From the NCBI GenBank assembly GCA_902492005.1, contig CABUJV010000001.1, forward strand, positions 62,001 through 126,000: 64,000 nucleotides of DNA, given 5' to 3'. The translations under genes and the position numbers were made by a program. Source of the DNA: an uncultured Eubacteriales bacterium. GTDB taxonomy: Bacteria; Bacillota; Clostridia; Oscillospirales; Oscillospiraceae. Below, one piece after another: positions 32,023 through 40,600 of this stretch (the stretch's first letter is position 1; every line of letters begins with the position of its first letter). The notes under the pieces were generated by a model. It saw nothing but the letters and a program-made list of their open reading frames with translations, was not told the origin of the DNA and did not search any database.

Positions 32023-33369
32023 TCAGACTTCAAAAATTTCAGCTTCCGGCTTGACGTCGTAGCGGCTGACCAGGATGGAGGCCACGGAGACGATGTCGCG
32101 GGTGCGCTTCACGGCACCGCAGCCGCCGGCGGGGCCGTTGGTGTAGAGGGCCTCCACCTCGTTGGCGATGATGTCGGCGTCCGCCTTGGTCTTGGCCCGG
32201 CCGGCCACCCGGACCCGGACCTCGCTGGGCTCCTCGTTGTACGGATGGTCGGGGTTCCAGTACAGGCTGTTGCAGCCGATAAGGTCGAACTTCAGCTCGT
32301 CGAAGGTATTGGGAGCCACCAGCTCCAGCCGCTCCTTGATGATGTCCAGGGCCAGCTTGGCGCGGGCGACGCAGCCGGGGCCGCCGTAGGAGATCTCGCC
32401 GTCGCCGATGAAGCAGTCGCGATAGCCGATGGAGCACTTGAAGGTCTCGGTCTTGGGCTTGCCGGTGGCGCCCTCCACCTGCACCTTGTCCTTGGCCACC
32501 TCGGTAAATTTGACCTGCTTGAAGTCGGCCACAACGTCGGGGGTGAAGTAGTTCTCGGGGTCGTGAATCTCGTAGACGATCTGCTCGGAGCAGGTCTCTA
32601 CGGTCACCATGCCGCCGGCCTCGGGGACCTTGGTGACGAAGAAGGAGCCGTCCTCAGCCACCTCGATGATGGGGAAGCCCAGGTGGCCTACGCCGGGCAC
32701 GTCCTTCTTGCCCGGCTCGGCGAAGTAGCCGCCGGTGACCTGTCCGCCGCACTCCAGCAGGTGGCCCACCATAGTGCCCTTGCCCAGCTTGTCCCAGTCC
32801 TCCAGGGACCAGCCGAACTCGTGGATGAGGGGGGCCATGAAGATGGCGGGGTCAGAAACGCGGCCGGTGATGACCACGTCAGCACCCAGCTCCAGGGCCT
32901 TCAGAATGCCCTCCACGCCCATGTAGGCGTTGGCTGAGACGATCTCGCCGGGAAGCTTGGACAGGGACTCGTGGGTCTCCCACACCTCGGTGTCCATGTA
33001 CTTGTCGATGACGGGCAGCAGATCGTCGCCGGTGACGCAGGCGATCTTCATGCCGGTGAGGCCGTGCCTGCGGGCGATCTCCACGCACTTCTTGGCGGCG
33101 GCCTGGGGATTGGCGGAGCCCATATTGGTGATGATCTTCACCTTGTGCTCCCAGGCCAGGGGGAGGGCTTTTTCCATGCGGTGCTCCAGCAGGCCGTTAT
33201 AGCCCTTGGCGGGGTCCTTCAGCTTGGCCTGCTGGCCGATGGCAATGGTGCGCTCGGCCAGGCACTCGTAGCTGATGTAGTCCAGATTGCCCTTCTCAAT
33301 GAGTTCCAGGGAGGGCTCCAGGCGGTCGCCGGCGTAGCCTGCGCCGCTGCCGATACGGATGGTTTTCAT
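32023..33369 (-). CDS. acyclic-terpene-utilisation AtuA-like protein (DUF1446)
   Basis: Encodes 448 residues: IRIGSGAGYAGDRLEPSLELIEKGNLDYISYECLAERTIAIGQQAK, NMGSANPQAAAKKCVEIARRHGL, then CGGQVTGGYFAEPGKKDVPGVGHLGFPI and RDCFIGDGEISYGGPGC. This is the AtuA/DUF1446 family, genetically linked in Pseudomonas to citronellol/geraniol breakdown but of unknown reaction. Here it follows a carboxylate-type transporter, so the substrate is more likely an organic acid; that is inference. Confidence 0.9.
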   Translation of the reverse strand: MKTIRIGSGAGYAGDRLEPSLELIEKGNLDYISYECLAERTIAIGQQAKLKDPAKGYNGLLEHRMEKALPLAWEHKVKIITNMGSANPQAAAKKCVEIARRHGLTGMKIACVTGDDLLPVIDKYMDTEVWETHESLSKLPGEIVSANAYMGVEGILKALELGADVVITGRVSDPAIFMAPLIHEFGWSLEDWDKLGKGTMVGHLLECGGQVTGGYFAEPGKKDVPGVGHLGFPIIEVAEDGSFFVTKVPEAGGMVTVETCSEQIVYEIHDPENYFTPDVVADFKQVKFTEVAKDKVQVEGATGKPKTETFKCSIGYRDCFIGDGEISYGGPGCVARAKLALDIIKERLELVAPNTFDELKFDLIGCNSLYWNPDHPYNEEPSEVRVRVAGRAKTKADADIIANEVEALYTNGPAGGCGAVKRTRDIVSVASILVSRYDVKPEAEIFEV

Positions 33370-33409
33370 AGTACGACTTCCTTTCTAGCAGTTAAAAGGT
33401 AGGTGTGGT

Positions 33410-34783
33410 TCAGATGGAGATGCCGCCGGTGATGACGCCCACCACCAGCATGATGAGGGAGATGGCCCACACCATGGGAATGGTCTTCTTCTGGTGCTCG
33501 CCCAGGTCCACGCCGGCCAGACCCACCAGCAGGAAGGTGGAGGCGGTGAGGGGGGAGACGGGGAAGCCGGTGGTCATCTGGCCCAGAATGGCGGCCTGGC
33601 CCACGTTGACGCCGGCCACGCCGAAGCCCTCGGCGGTCTGCGCCAGCACGGGCAGCACGCCGTAGTAGAAGGAATCCGGGTCAAACAGCAGGGAGGCGGG
33701 CATGGAGATGATACCCACGATGATGGGGAAGAACCGGCCCAGGGAGGCGGGGATGAGGGCGGTGAGCGCGCCGGCCATCTCGGTGATCATGCCGGTGCCC
33801 TTCATGATGCCGGTAAAGCAGCCGGCGGCAAAGAGGACGGAGCACATCATCAGGCACTCCTTGGCGTGGGCGTCCACCCGGGCCTTGGAGTCCTTCACGT
33901 TGGGGTAGTTGATGACGGTGGCCAGCACATAGAAGACCATGAAGACCACGGCGGGGGCGAAGCCGGAGAACAGCAGGGAGAGGATGGCCAGGATGATGAG
34001 GGCCAGGTTGATGGGGAAGAGATGGGGCCGCAGCAGGGCCTTCTGCTCGTCGGAGAGCTCGGCCATCGTGACCTCGGCATTGCCCAGAGCCACGGAGCCG
34101 ATGCGGGCTTTCTCTTTTTTGCCCAGCAGGGCGGCGAAGACCACCACGCACACCAGACCCACGATGACGGCGGGGAGAACGGGCATGAACAGCTCCTTGA
34201 CCACGTCCACGCTCAGGGCGGTGGCGGCGCGGATGGTGGGGCCGCCCCAGGGCAGGATGTTCATGGTGCCGGCGGCCATGGCGACGATGGTGGCCAGGGT
34301 GGTGCGCTTCATGCCCACCGCGTCATACAGGGGTACCAGCGGGGGCACGCAGATCAGGAAGGTGACGGCGCCGGAGCCGTCCAGATGGACGCACATGGCC
34401 AGGATGGCGGTGCCGATGGCGATCTTCACGGGGTCGGTGCCCATCATCCGGGTGATGCCGCCGATGATGGGGCGGAAGGTGCCGGCGTCGGTAAGGATGC
34501 CGAAGAACAGGATGGAGAAGATGAACATAACGCCGGTGGCGGCCACGGAGCCGATACCGGACGAGCCGGTGATCATCTTACCCAGGGACTTGAAGTTGGC
34601 CACGAAGTCGACGGCGCCGGCGGTGCCCTCCGGAGCGCCCTCTGGGACCACCGCGATGAAGAAGCAGGCCAGGATGCCGGTGATAACGGGGACCGCAATG
34701 AGTGCGACCAGGGGAGACGCTTTCTTGGTCATGATCAGGACGAGCATGACGATGACCGTGATGAAACCAAGTGCTGCTAACAT
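33410..34783 (-). CDS. CitMHS-type (citrate-metal:proton symporter family) carboxylate transporter
   Basis: Encodes 457 residues with about eleven or twelve membrane segments. It opens LAALGFITVIVMLVLIMTKKASPLVALIAVPVITGILACFF. CitMHS-like features include HLDGSGAVTFLICVPPLVPLYDAVGMKRTTLA, NILPWGGPTIRAATAL and GFPVSPLTASTFLLVGLAGVDLG. It probably imports a di- or tricarboxylate. It is the first gene after the sigma-54 promoter at 34846-34861 and the second step of the module controlled by the adjacent activator. Confidence 0.88.
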   Translation of the reverse strand: MLAALGFITVIVMLVLIMTKKASPLVALIAVPVITGILACFFIAVVPEGAPEGTAGAVDFVANFKSLGKMITGSSGIGSVAATGVMFIFSILFFGILTDAGTFRPIIGGITRMMGTDPVKIAIGTAILAMCVHLDGSGAVTFLICVPPLVPLYDAVGMKRTTLATIVAMAAGTMNILPWGGPTIRAATALSVDVVKELFMPVLPAVIVGLVCVVVFAALLGKKEKARIGSVALGNAEVTMAELSDEQKALLRPHLFPINLALIILAILSLLFSGFAPAVVFMVFYVLATVINYPNVKDSKARVDAHAKECLMMCSVLFAAGCFTGIMKGTGMITEMAGALTALIPASLGRFFPIIVGIISMPASLLFDPDSFYYGVLPVLAQTAEGFGVAGVNVGQAAILGQMTTGFPVSPLTASTFLLVGLAGVDLGEHQKKTIPMVWAISLIMLVVGVITGGISI

Positions 34784-34845
34784 GCAAATACCTCCTCGTT
34801 TTTGCAGCGCGATCTGTGGGGTGTTTCGCTTGCGCTGATCAATAG

Positions 34846-34861
34846 AGCAAGAGGCGTGCCA
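34846..34861 (-). promoter_or_regulatory. sigma-54 (-24/-12) promoter
   Basis: On the minus strand TGGCACG (34861-34855), four bases, TTGCT (34850-34846), a perfect match to TGGCACG-N4-TTGCW with GG and GC 12 bp apart. It is about 63 nt before the transporter start. Upstream palindromes (34962-35068) and the adjacent sigma-54 activator gene fit the required architecture. RpoN is encoded at 56968-58353. Confidence 0.92.
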
Positions 34862-34886
34862 AAAATCGAAAAAGGAAATAAAAAGT

Positions 34887-34918
34887 CCCGCAGCGCCTGG
34901 GGGACAAGGCGCCGCGGG
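34887..34918 (-). terminator. intrinsic terminator of the activator gene
   Basis: CCCGC-x-GCGCCT and AGGCGC-x-GCGGG form a stem with one mismatch around GGGGGACA, followed on the minus strand by GACTTTTTATT. It lies between the palindromes and the sigma-54 promoter, insulating the operon from read-through of the activator transcript. Confidence 0.8.
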
Positions 34919-34961
34919 TTTTGAAAACGGGGCAGAGCGCGGCCGGCTGGCCGCACCGGAA

Positions 34962-35068
34962 TTCTAAAATTTTAGAAATCCGGCGGTTTTTGCGGAACCG
35001 ATGGGGGCCAAAGCCGTTGCAAACAGGGAAATTCTAAAATACTGGAACCAATTTCTAAAAGGTTAGAA
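34962..35068. promoter_or_regulatory. three upstream activator sites (UAS palindromes)
   Basis: Site 1 TTCTAAAATTTTAGAA (34962-34977) is a perfect 16-bp palindrome. Site 2 TTCTAAAATACTGGAA (35032-35047) keeps the left half. Site 3 TTCTAAAAGGTTAGAA (35053-35068) keeps TTCTAA-N4-TTAGAA and overlaps the activator's stop codon. Sites 2 and 3 are 21 bp apart (two helical turns); sites 1 and 2 are 70 bp apart. They lie about 100-205 bp upstream of the -24 element, the usual enhancer distance. Confidence 0.88.
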
Positions 35069-36418
35069 GTCCGGCGCGTTCAGCTTGTTGTATAAGCTGG
35101 CCAGAGAGATGCCGAGCTGGGCGGCGGTTTTTTTCTTGCCCTCCAGGCTGGCGCCGTTCCGGGCCAGCAGCCGCCGGATCTCCCGCTTTTCGAAGGCCCG
35201 GACCCTCTGGGCCAGGGGGAGGGCGGCGTCGTGCTCGGCCGGGCGGCGCAGGTCGCCGGGGAAGGCTTCGCAGGTAATGACGCCGGAGGGGGTGAGGTAG
35301 GCGGAGAACTCCAGCACGTTGCGCAGCTCCCGCACGTTGCCGGGCCAGCTGTGCGCCTGGAGGAGGCGCACGGCCTCGTCGGTGAGGGTAAAGGGGCGGC
35401 GCAGCTTGTGGGAGAGCTGGTCCAGAATGGCGGCGGCCAGGGCGGGGATGTCGCCGGTCCGCTCCCGGAGGGGCGGGATGTGGATGGGAAAGGTGTTGAG
35501 GCGGTAATAGAGGTCCTTTCGGAACTTGCCCTGGTCCACATAGTCCGGCAGGCTGGCGTTGCACGCGGCGATCACCCGCACATCCACATCGATCTCCCTG
35601 ACGCCGCCCACCGGACGGATGCGGCGTTCCTGGAGCACCCGGAGCAGCTTGGCCTGGAGGGCCAGGTCCATCTCGGAGATCTCGTCCAGGAAAAGGGTGC
35701 CCCCGGCAGCAGCCTCGAAGAGACCCAGCTTGCCGCCCTTTTTGGCCCCGGTGAAGGCGCCCTCCACGTAGCCGAACAGCTCGGACTCCAGCATGTTGGG
35801 ATTGAAGTTGGCGCAGTTGATGGCCACGAAGACCCCCTCCCGCCGGGGGCTGGCGTTGTGGATGGCCTGGGCGTAGAGCTCCTTTCCGGTGCCGCTCTCC
35901 GACTCCAGCAGCACGGTGGCGTCGGTGGCGGCGATCTTTTCCGCCAGGGCCTTGATCTGGGCCCCCGCCGGGCTCTCGGCCACGATGTCGTCGAAGGTGT
36001 ACCGGGCGCCGTTGGCCTTGTTGATGCGGCGGAGGACCTGCTTGCTCCGGGCCTCCGCGGCCTCCAGCTCGTCCCGGGCCCGGTAGGCGTCGTCCAGGAA
36101 GGTGACCACCGACAGGCCGCCCAGCAGCACCCCGTCCCGGTAGATGGGGTACAGGTTGACGAAGTAGAAGTCCTTCACCTCCTGCCGGGTCAGATGGAGG
36201 ATGGGCTCACCCTTCTCCAGCACGTCGGGCAGGCGGGCCCCGGGCCGCAGGTCCCGGAGCCGGTAGCCCTCGATGGGGCCGATGTCGCCTCCGGCCTCCT
36301 TGCTGAGAAATTCCCGGTAGGCCGTGTTGCCGAAGACGATGACCCCGTCGGTGTCGATGATGGTGATGCCCTCCCGCATGGCGTTGAAGGCGGCGCGGGC
36401 GGCGTCGTTGAGCTCCAT
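35063..36418 (-). CDS. sigma-54-dependent PAS/AAA+ transcriptional activator
   Basis: Encodes 451 residues from the ATG at 36418. The N-terminal PAS domain (11-120: FNAMREGITIIDTDGVIVFGNTAYREFL) probably senses a ligand. The AAA+ domain has Walker A ESESGTGKE (172-180), the sigma-54-contacting GAFTGA loop (220-225), Walker B GGTLFLDEI (239-247) and an Arg finger region (FRKDLYYRLN). The C-terminus is a Fis-type helix-turn-helix (KKKTAAQLGISLASLYNKL). It belongs to the RocR/PrdR-like group of catabolic activators and probably drives the transporter operon downstream. Confidence 0.96.
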   Translation of the reverse strand: MELNDAARAAFNAMREGITIIDTDGVIVFGNTAYREFLSKEAGGDIGPIEGYRLRDLRPGARLPDVLEKGEPILHLTRQEVKDFYFVNLYPIYRDGVLLGGLSVVTFLDDAYRARDELEAAEARSKQVLRRINKANGARYTFDDIVAESPAGAQIKALAEKIAATDATVLLESESGTGKELYAQAIHNASPRREGVFVAINCANFNPNMLESELFGYVEGAFTGAKKGGKLGLFEAAAGGTLFLDEISEMDLALQAKLLRVLQERRIRPVGGVREIDVDVRVIAACNASLPDYVDQGKFRKDLYYRLNTFPIHIPPLRERTGDIPALAAAILDQLSHKLRRPFTLTDEAVRLLQAHSWPGNVRELRNVLEFSAYLTPSGVITCEAFPGDLRRPAEHDAALPLAQRVRAFEKREIRRLLARNGASLEGKKKTAAQLGISLASLYNKLNAPDF

Positions 36419-36478
36419 GGGTGCCCCCCCTTTCCGTAGGGCTATTGTATCCCGTCCGGCGGTGGGACGCAAGAGGGA

Positions 36479-36507
36479 TTGTCAAAGCCGTGCGCATCCT
36501 TTATAAT
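36479..36507 (+). promoter_or_regulatory. sigma-A-type promoter of udk
   Basis: TTGTCA (36479-36484), a 17-nt spacer and a perfect TATAAT (36502-36507), about 24 nt before the udk start. It is divergent from the activator gene; the minus-strand activator promoter probably overlaps (TACAAT at 36450-36445). Confidence 0.8.
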
Positions 36508-36530
36508 GGGAAAACGAGGAGGCGGGATGC

Positions 36531-37148
36531 ATGGACACCATGATTATCGGCATCGCCGGCGGGACCGGCTCGGGCAAGACCACCCTGACCCAGCATCTCA
36601 AGGACCGCTTTGGGGAAAACGTCAGCGTGGTCTACCACGACAACTATTATAAGGCCCATCCCAATATGCCCTATGAGGAGCGATGCAAGCTCAATTACGA
36701 CCACCCGGACGCCTTCGATACCGAGCTGATGGTGGAGGATCTGAAGACGCTGTGCGCGGGCCAGACCATTCACTGCCCGGTGTATGACTACACCATTCAC
36801 AACCGCTCCAAGGATACGGTGGAGGTGCGGCCCGCCAAGGTGGTCATCGTGGAGGGCATTTTGATCTTTCACCCCAAGGAGCTGCGGGACCTGATGGACA
36901 TCAAGATCTTTGTGGATACCGACGCCGACGTGCGGATTCTGCGGCGCATCCTGCGGGACGTGAAGGAGCGGGGCCGGAGCCTGGACTCGGTCATCAGCCA
37001 GTATCTGCATACGGTCAAGCCCATGCACGAGCAGTTTGTCCAGCCCAGCCGCCAGCATGCGGACATCGTGGTGCTGGACGGGGGTCACAACCTCGTAGCG
37101 CTGGATATGATCACCCAGCGCATCAGGAGCCACGTGGACGGGAGATAG
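36531..37148 (+). CDS. udk: uridine kinase
   Basis: Encodes 205 residues, normal length. P-loop is IAGGTGSGKTTL near the N-terminus. Uridine-kinase motifs follow: YHDNYYKAHPNMPYEERCKLNYDHPDAFD, CPVYDYTIHNRS, and VVIVEGILIFHPKELRDLMDIKIFVDTDADVRILRRI. It phosphorylates uridine and cytidine in pyrimidine salvage. It has its own promoter and terminator, so it is monocistronic. Confidence 0.96.
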   Translation: MDTMIIGIAGGTGSGKTTLTQHLKDRFGENVSVVYHDNYYKAHPNMPYEERCKLNYDHPDAFDTELMVEDLKTLCAGQTIHCPVYDYTIHNRSKDTVEVRPAKVVIVEGILIFHPKELRDLMDIKIFVDTDADVRILRRILRDVKERGRSLDSVISQYLHTVKPMHEQFVQPSRQHADIVVLDGGHNLVALDMITQRIRSHVDGR

Positions 37149-37152
37149 AGCG

Positions 37153-37181
37153 GATCGGACTTCTGCTACAGGAGTCCGATC
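37153..37181 (+). terminator. intrinsic terminator of udk
   Basis: GATCGGACT (37153-37161) and AGTCCGATC (37173-37181) form a nine-pair perfect stem with an 11-nt loop, followed by eight T residues. Confidence 0.92.
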
Positions 37182-37200
37182 TTTTTTTTCAGCAATATTG

Positions 37201-37251
37201 GAAATGTATCCGAAATGTATCTTTCCTGCGTTAGACTTGGGAACATAGAAT
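37201..37251 (+). promoter_or_regulatory. tandem 10-bp direct repeat upstream of a candidate promoter
   Basis: GAAATGTATC occurs at 37201-37210 and again at 37212-37221, an 11-bp period. A candidate -10, TAGAAT (37246-37251), follows with no good -35 at the right distance. This suggests an activator-dependent promoter for the small gene and the riboswitch-adhesin transcript. Confidence 0.5.
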
Positions 37252-37287
37252 ACACAGAGCCTCTGAGATAGATGGAGGTGATTGCTT

Positions 37288-37491
37288 GTGAAGCAATCCA
37301 CAGGCGAGAAGGAAACCTTTGTGGTGCGCATCCTCAATACGCAGAACGCTACCTGGCAGGGGACGGTCACCTGGACGGATGGCCGGAGAACGGAGTCCTT
37401 CCGCAGCGCGTTGGAGCTCATCCGTCTGATCGACAGCACCCTGCTGGAGCAGGAAGAGGGGGAGGGCGGTCCGCCAGGGCGGGAGGACTGA
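37288..37491 (+). CDS. small hypothetical protein (67 aa), SpoVG-unrelated, upstream of adhesin riboswitch
   Basis: Encodes 67 residues from GTG (37288), 8 nt after GGAGG; a TTG at 37282 is closer than usual. The sequence KETFVVRILNTQNATWQGTVTWTDGRRTESFRSALELIRLIDSTLL has a three-strand-plus-helix pattern. Similar tiny proteins (LNTQNATWQGTVTW) occur beside signalling or surface genes in Clostridia, but no function is known to me. It ends 58 nt before the c-di-GMP riboswitch; a bulged hairpin (37490-37512) follows its stop. Confidence 0.65.
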   Translation: MKQSTGEKETFVVRILNTQNATWQGTVTWTDGRRTESFRSALELIRLIDSTLLEQEEGEGGPPGRED

Positions 37492-37549
37492 GAAAGGGCA
37501 AGGCCCTTCTCCAGGTCTGGAAGACAGACGCAGCGAATCGGAGAAAGCA

Positions 37550-37646
37550 GAACACGTGCAGAGGCAAACCGGCCGAAAGGCCGGGACGCAAAGCCAGGAG
37601 GCTAAAGCGGCTGTGCCGTCAGGCTCGTCCGGCCGAGGCAATGTTC
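37550..37646 (+). ncRNA. cyclic-di-GMP-I (GEMM-I) riboswitch
   Basis: The conserved core is intact: GGCAAACC, the GGC-CGAAAG-GCC P2 tetraloop stem, GGGACGCAAAGCC, then GGCTAAA and a second helix ending GGCCGAGG (37563-37638). GAACA (37550-37554) and TGTTC (37642-37646) close the P1 stem. It lies immediately upstream of the adhesin ribosome site (AAGGAGG at 37656), with no separate terminator, so control may be translational or through the tail after P1. Its ligand is the second messenger that switches between motile and sessile life. Confidence 0.93.
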
Positions 37647-37672
37647 ACTCTTTTTAAGGAGGAGAATGAAAT

Positions 37673-40600
37673 ATGATGGCCAAGAGAATGAAGAGAACCC
37701 TGGCCCTGGTGCTGTCGCTGGTGATGGTACTGGGCCTCCTGCCCAGCGCCGCCTTTGCGGCCCGGGTGGAGGACGGGTACGACAGTACCGCCCAGATCGT
37801 AGATGCAGGCGGCACGCTGTACTTTAAGAAGGACGGCAACGGCGTGGCCGAGACCACAAAAGAGGCCGGCGACGCCATCCTGGAGATCACCAAGAGCGTG
37901 GCCGGAACCATGGTGGAGAATGAGTTTGAGATCACGCTCCAGATCAAGACCACCGAAGATCTGACCACCATCCCCGGCAAGACCCCCGACAGCGCCGTGG
38001 TGCTGGTGCTGGACGTGTCCAACAGTATGGACGACTGCGCCATCTGTGGCAAGGAGAAGAACGAAACTCATACTGGCCACCGCTACGAGGCCCGGCTGAC
38101 CCAGGCCAAGAGGGCCGCCCAGAGCTTTATCGACACCTTTGCCACCCAGACCGGCGCTCAGGAGGGCGACAAGCGGCTGGTGCAGATCATCGCGTTCGGC
38201 AGCGATGCCGAGACCTACACCTCTCGGTGGTATGATGTCAACGACGCAGCCAACGGTTCCGCCAATATCCGCGCGCTGAAGAACATCATCGGCGCCGGGC
38301 TGGACAGCGGGATCCGAGTGGGCAACGGCGACGGCAGAGGCGGCACCAACATCGAGGGCGCACTGATGCTGACCCAGAACCTGCTGCAGGCCGGCCAGGC
38401 CGTGGGCGGCGCTCTGGAGAACGTGGATTACCTCTATACCGTGCTGCTGACCGACGGAGCCCCCACCTACCATGTAAGCGGTGATGACGGCAGCACCCGT
38501 ATGGTTACAGGAACTAGGGGCGGTGGCAGCTTTACGAACACCGACGATGTCCGGGACGTGGCCGGCGTGGCTTCTGCCATCAAGGGCCTCGCCAGTGCCT
38601 CCAAGCTGTTCTCCGTCTGCTATGGCCAGACGAATCCGAACGATCCCAATTCGAGCGTATTTAACAGCAAGTCCTTCGGGAACGTAAAAAACTTGGATTG
38701 TCCCGTGTCGGGGACTGCATGGGAGGACCTGACCATCGGCCAGTGGCTGGGCAGCTTCTCCACAAACGCCTATAAGGCCACGGACGACCAGACCCTGTTT
38801 GATGCCTTTGAGGCCATCGGCAGCACCATCCGCCTGGCGGCTCAGGCGTGGCGGGTGGAGGACCAGATGGGCGCCAACATCACCTATCTGGGGGAGACTA
38901 CTACCGGCGGCTTCACCAACGACGTGACCCCCGCCGAGGACAACAGGTTCTTCCAGTGGAACGTGCTGGGCTCCGGCTATGATCCGGCCATCACCACGAT
39001 CAAGCCGGCCGCCTCCAGCGAGCCCTCTACCTACGGCTATACCATGAAATACCGCATCCGTCTGGACAATACCGACGGCAGCACCGCCCCCTATCCGACC
39101 AATACCGCCGCCACGCTGAAGTTCATGCTGACCAACGACCAGGGCGAGTGGCCCAGCATCGGCGAGGGCGAGACCGTCGAGACCTATCTGAAGACCGTGG
39201 CCTTCCCGGTCCCCGCCGTCCAGAGCAACTTCGGCGCGCTGAGCTTCACCAAGGTGGACAAAAACACCCAGACCGCTCTGCCCGGCGTGACCTTTACCTT
39301 GACCTGCGACTGCAAGGACCCCGCCCACACCAAGATCGCGTCCTCTTCCAATGACGGCACGGTGTCCTTTACCGGCATCCCCTCCGGCCACGCATACACT
39401 CTGACCGAGGCCCTGCCTGAGGGCGATATCCACGATCCCGACAGCATCGGCGTCATCACAGTAAAGGTCTCCGGCGGCGACGTCTATGTCAACGGCCAGA
39501 AGAACCCCAAGAACCTGAAGCTGGAGAACACCTATCTCCCCGGCACCAGGGACCTGACCGTCACCAAGCAGTGGGGCGCCACCCCCGACGGCCTCAAGAC
39601 CTCTGTCCAGGTGATCTATGAGCAGTCCCTGAACGGGACCAAGACCGGCGCCAGCGATCCCGTCACCCTCACCGCCGACGGCGGCTGGACCCACACCTGG
39701 AACGTCCCCGTCCGTGACACCCTGACCGGCGAGGCCTACGCCTATGTGGTCCGCGAGTACGTGAACGGCGCCGTGGCCGAGGGCAACCAGGTATCCACTA
39801 TCAACGGCAAGGACTATCGGGTCACCTACGACGACACGAGCAACACCATCACCAACGAGATCCAGAACGAGATGTCCATCCCCGTGGAGAAGCAGTGGCT
39901 GACCCCCGACAGCATGAAGGGTGAGGTCACCGTCAACCTGCTCCGGGACGGCAGTCCCTTCCAGACCCTGACCCTGTCCGGCACAAAGCTGTCCGGCGCC
40001 TTTGAGAACATCCCCGTGTATGCGGACGACGGCAGCCAGTACACCTATTCCCTCACCGAGACCATTGCGCCGGACGCCGGCTACTCCGCCCATATCGTGC
40101 CAAATCCAGACGGCGGCTACACCATCCAGAACGTGGCCAATCAGACGACCGTCGCCGTGGAAGGCTCCAAGTCCTGGGTGGACGGCAACAGCAGCGCCCG
40201 GCCCCAGACCGTGGAGGTCAGCCTGAGGAAGACCGGCTCCGACGATGTGCTGGACACCCGGACCATCGGCTGGAACGCCGAGACCTATGACTGGTCCTAC
40301 TCCTTCACCGGCCTGCCCAAGTACGACCTCACCCGCAATGAGACCACCGGCCTGTGGGAGGGCACCGGCGCCGAGATCGAATATTACGTCACCGACGACG
40401 CCGAGGGCTATGACGCTGCTGCCGCTTACAAGGGCGGGGACGGCCTGTATAATCTGACCAACACCATTGAGCAGGTCCCGATGACCATCCGCGTCACCAA
40501 GACCTGGAACGACGAGGGCTTTGAGGACGAGCGGCCCGACAGCCTGACCTTCTACCTCTACGGCGCGGACAAGGAAAATGCCCTTGCCACCCTGGTCCTG

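Noticed and set aside
29667..32054. 795-codon plus-strand frame antisense to asnB
   Set aside because: It is a shadow of the asnB reading frame in GC-rich DNA; asnB carries all catalytic motifs.
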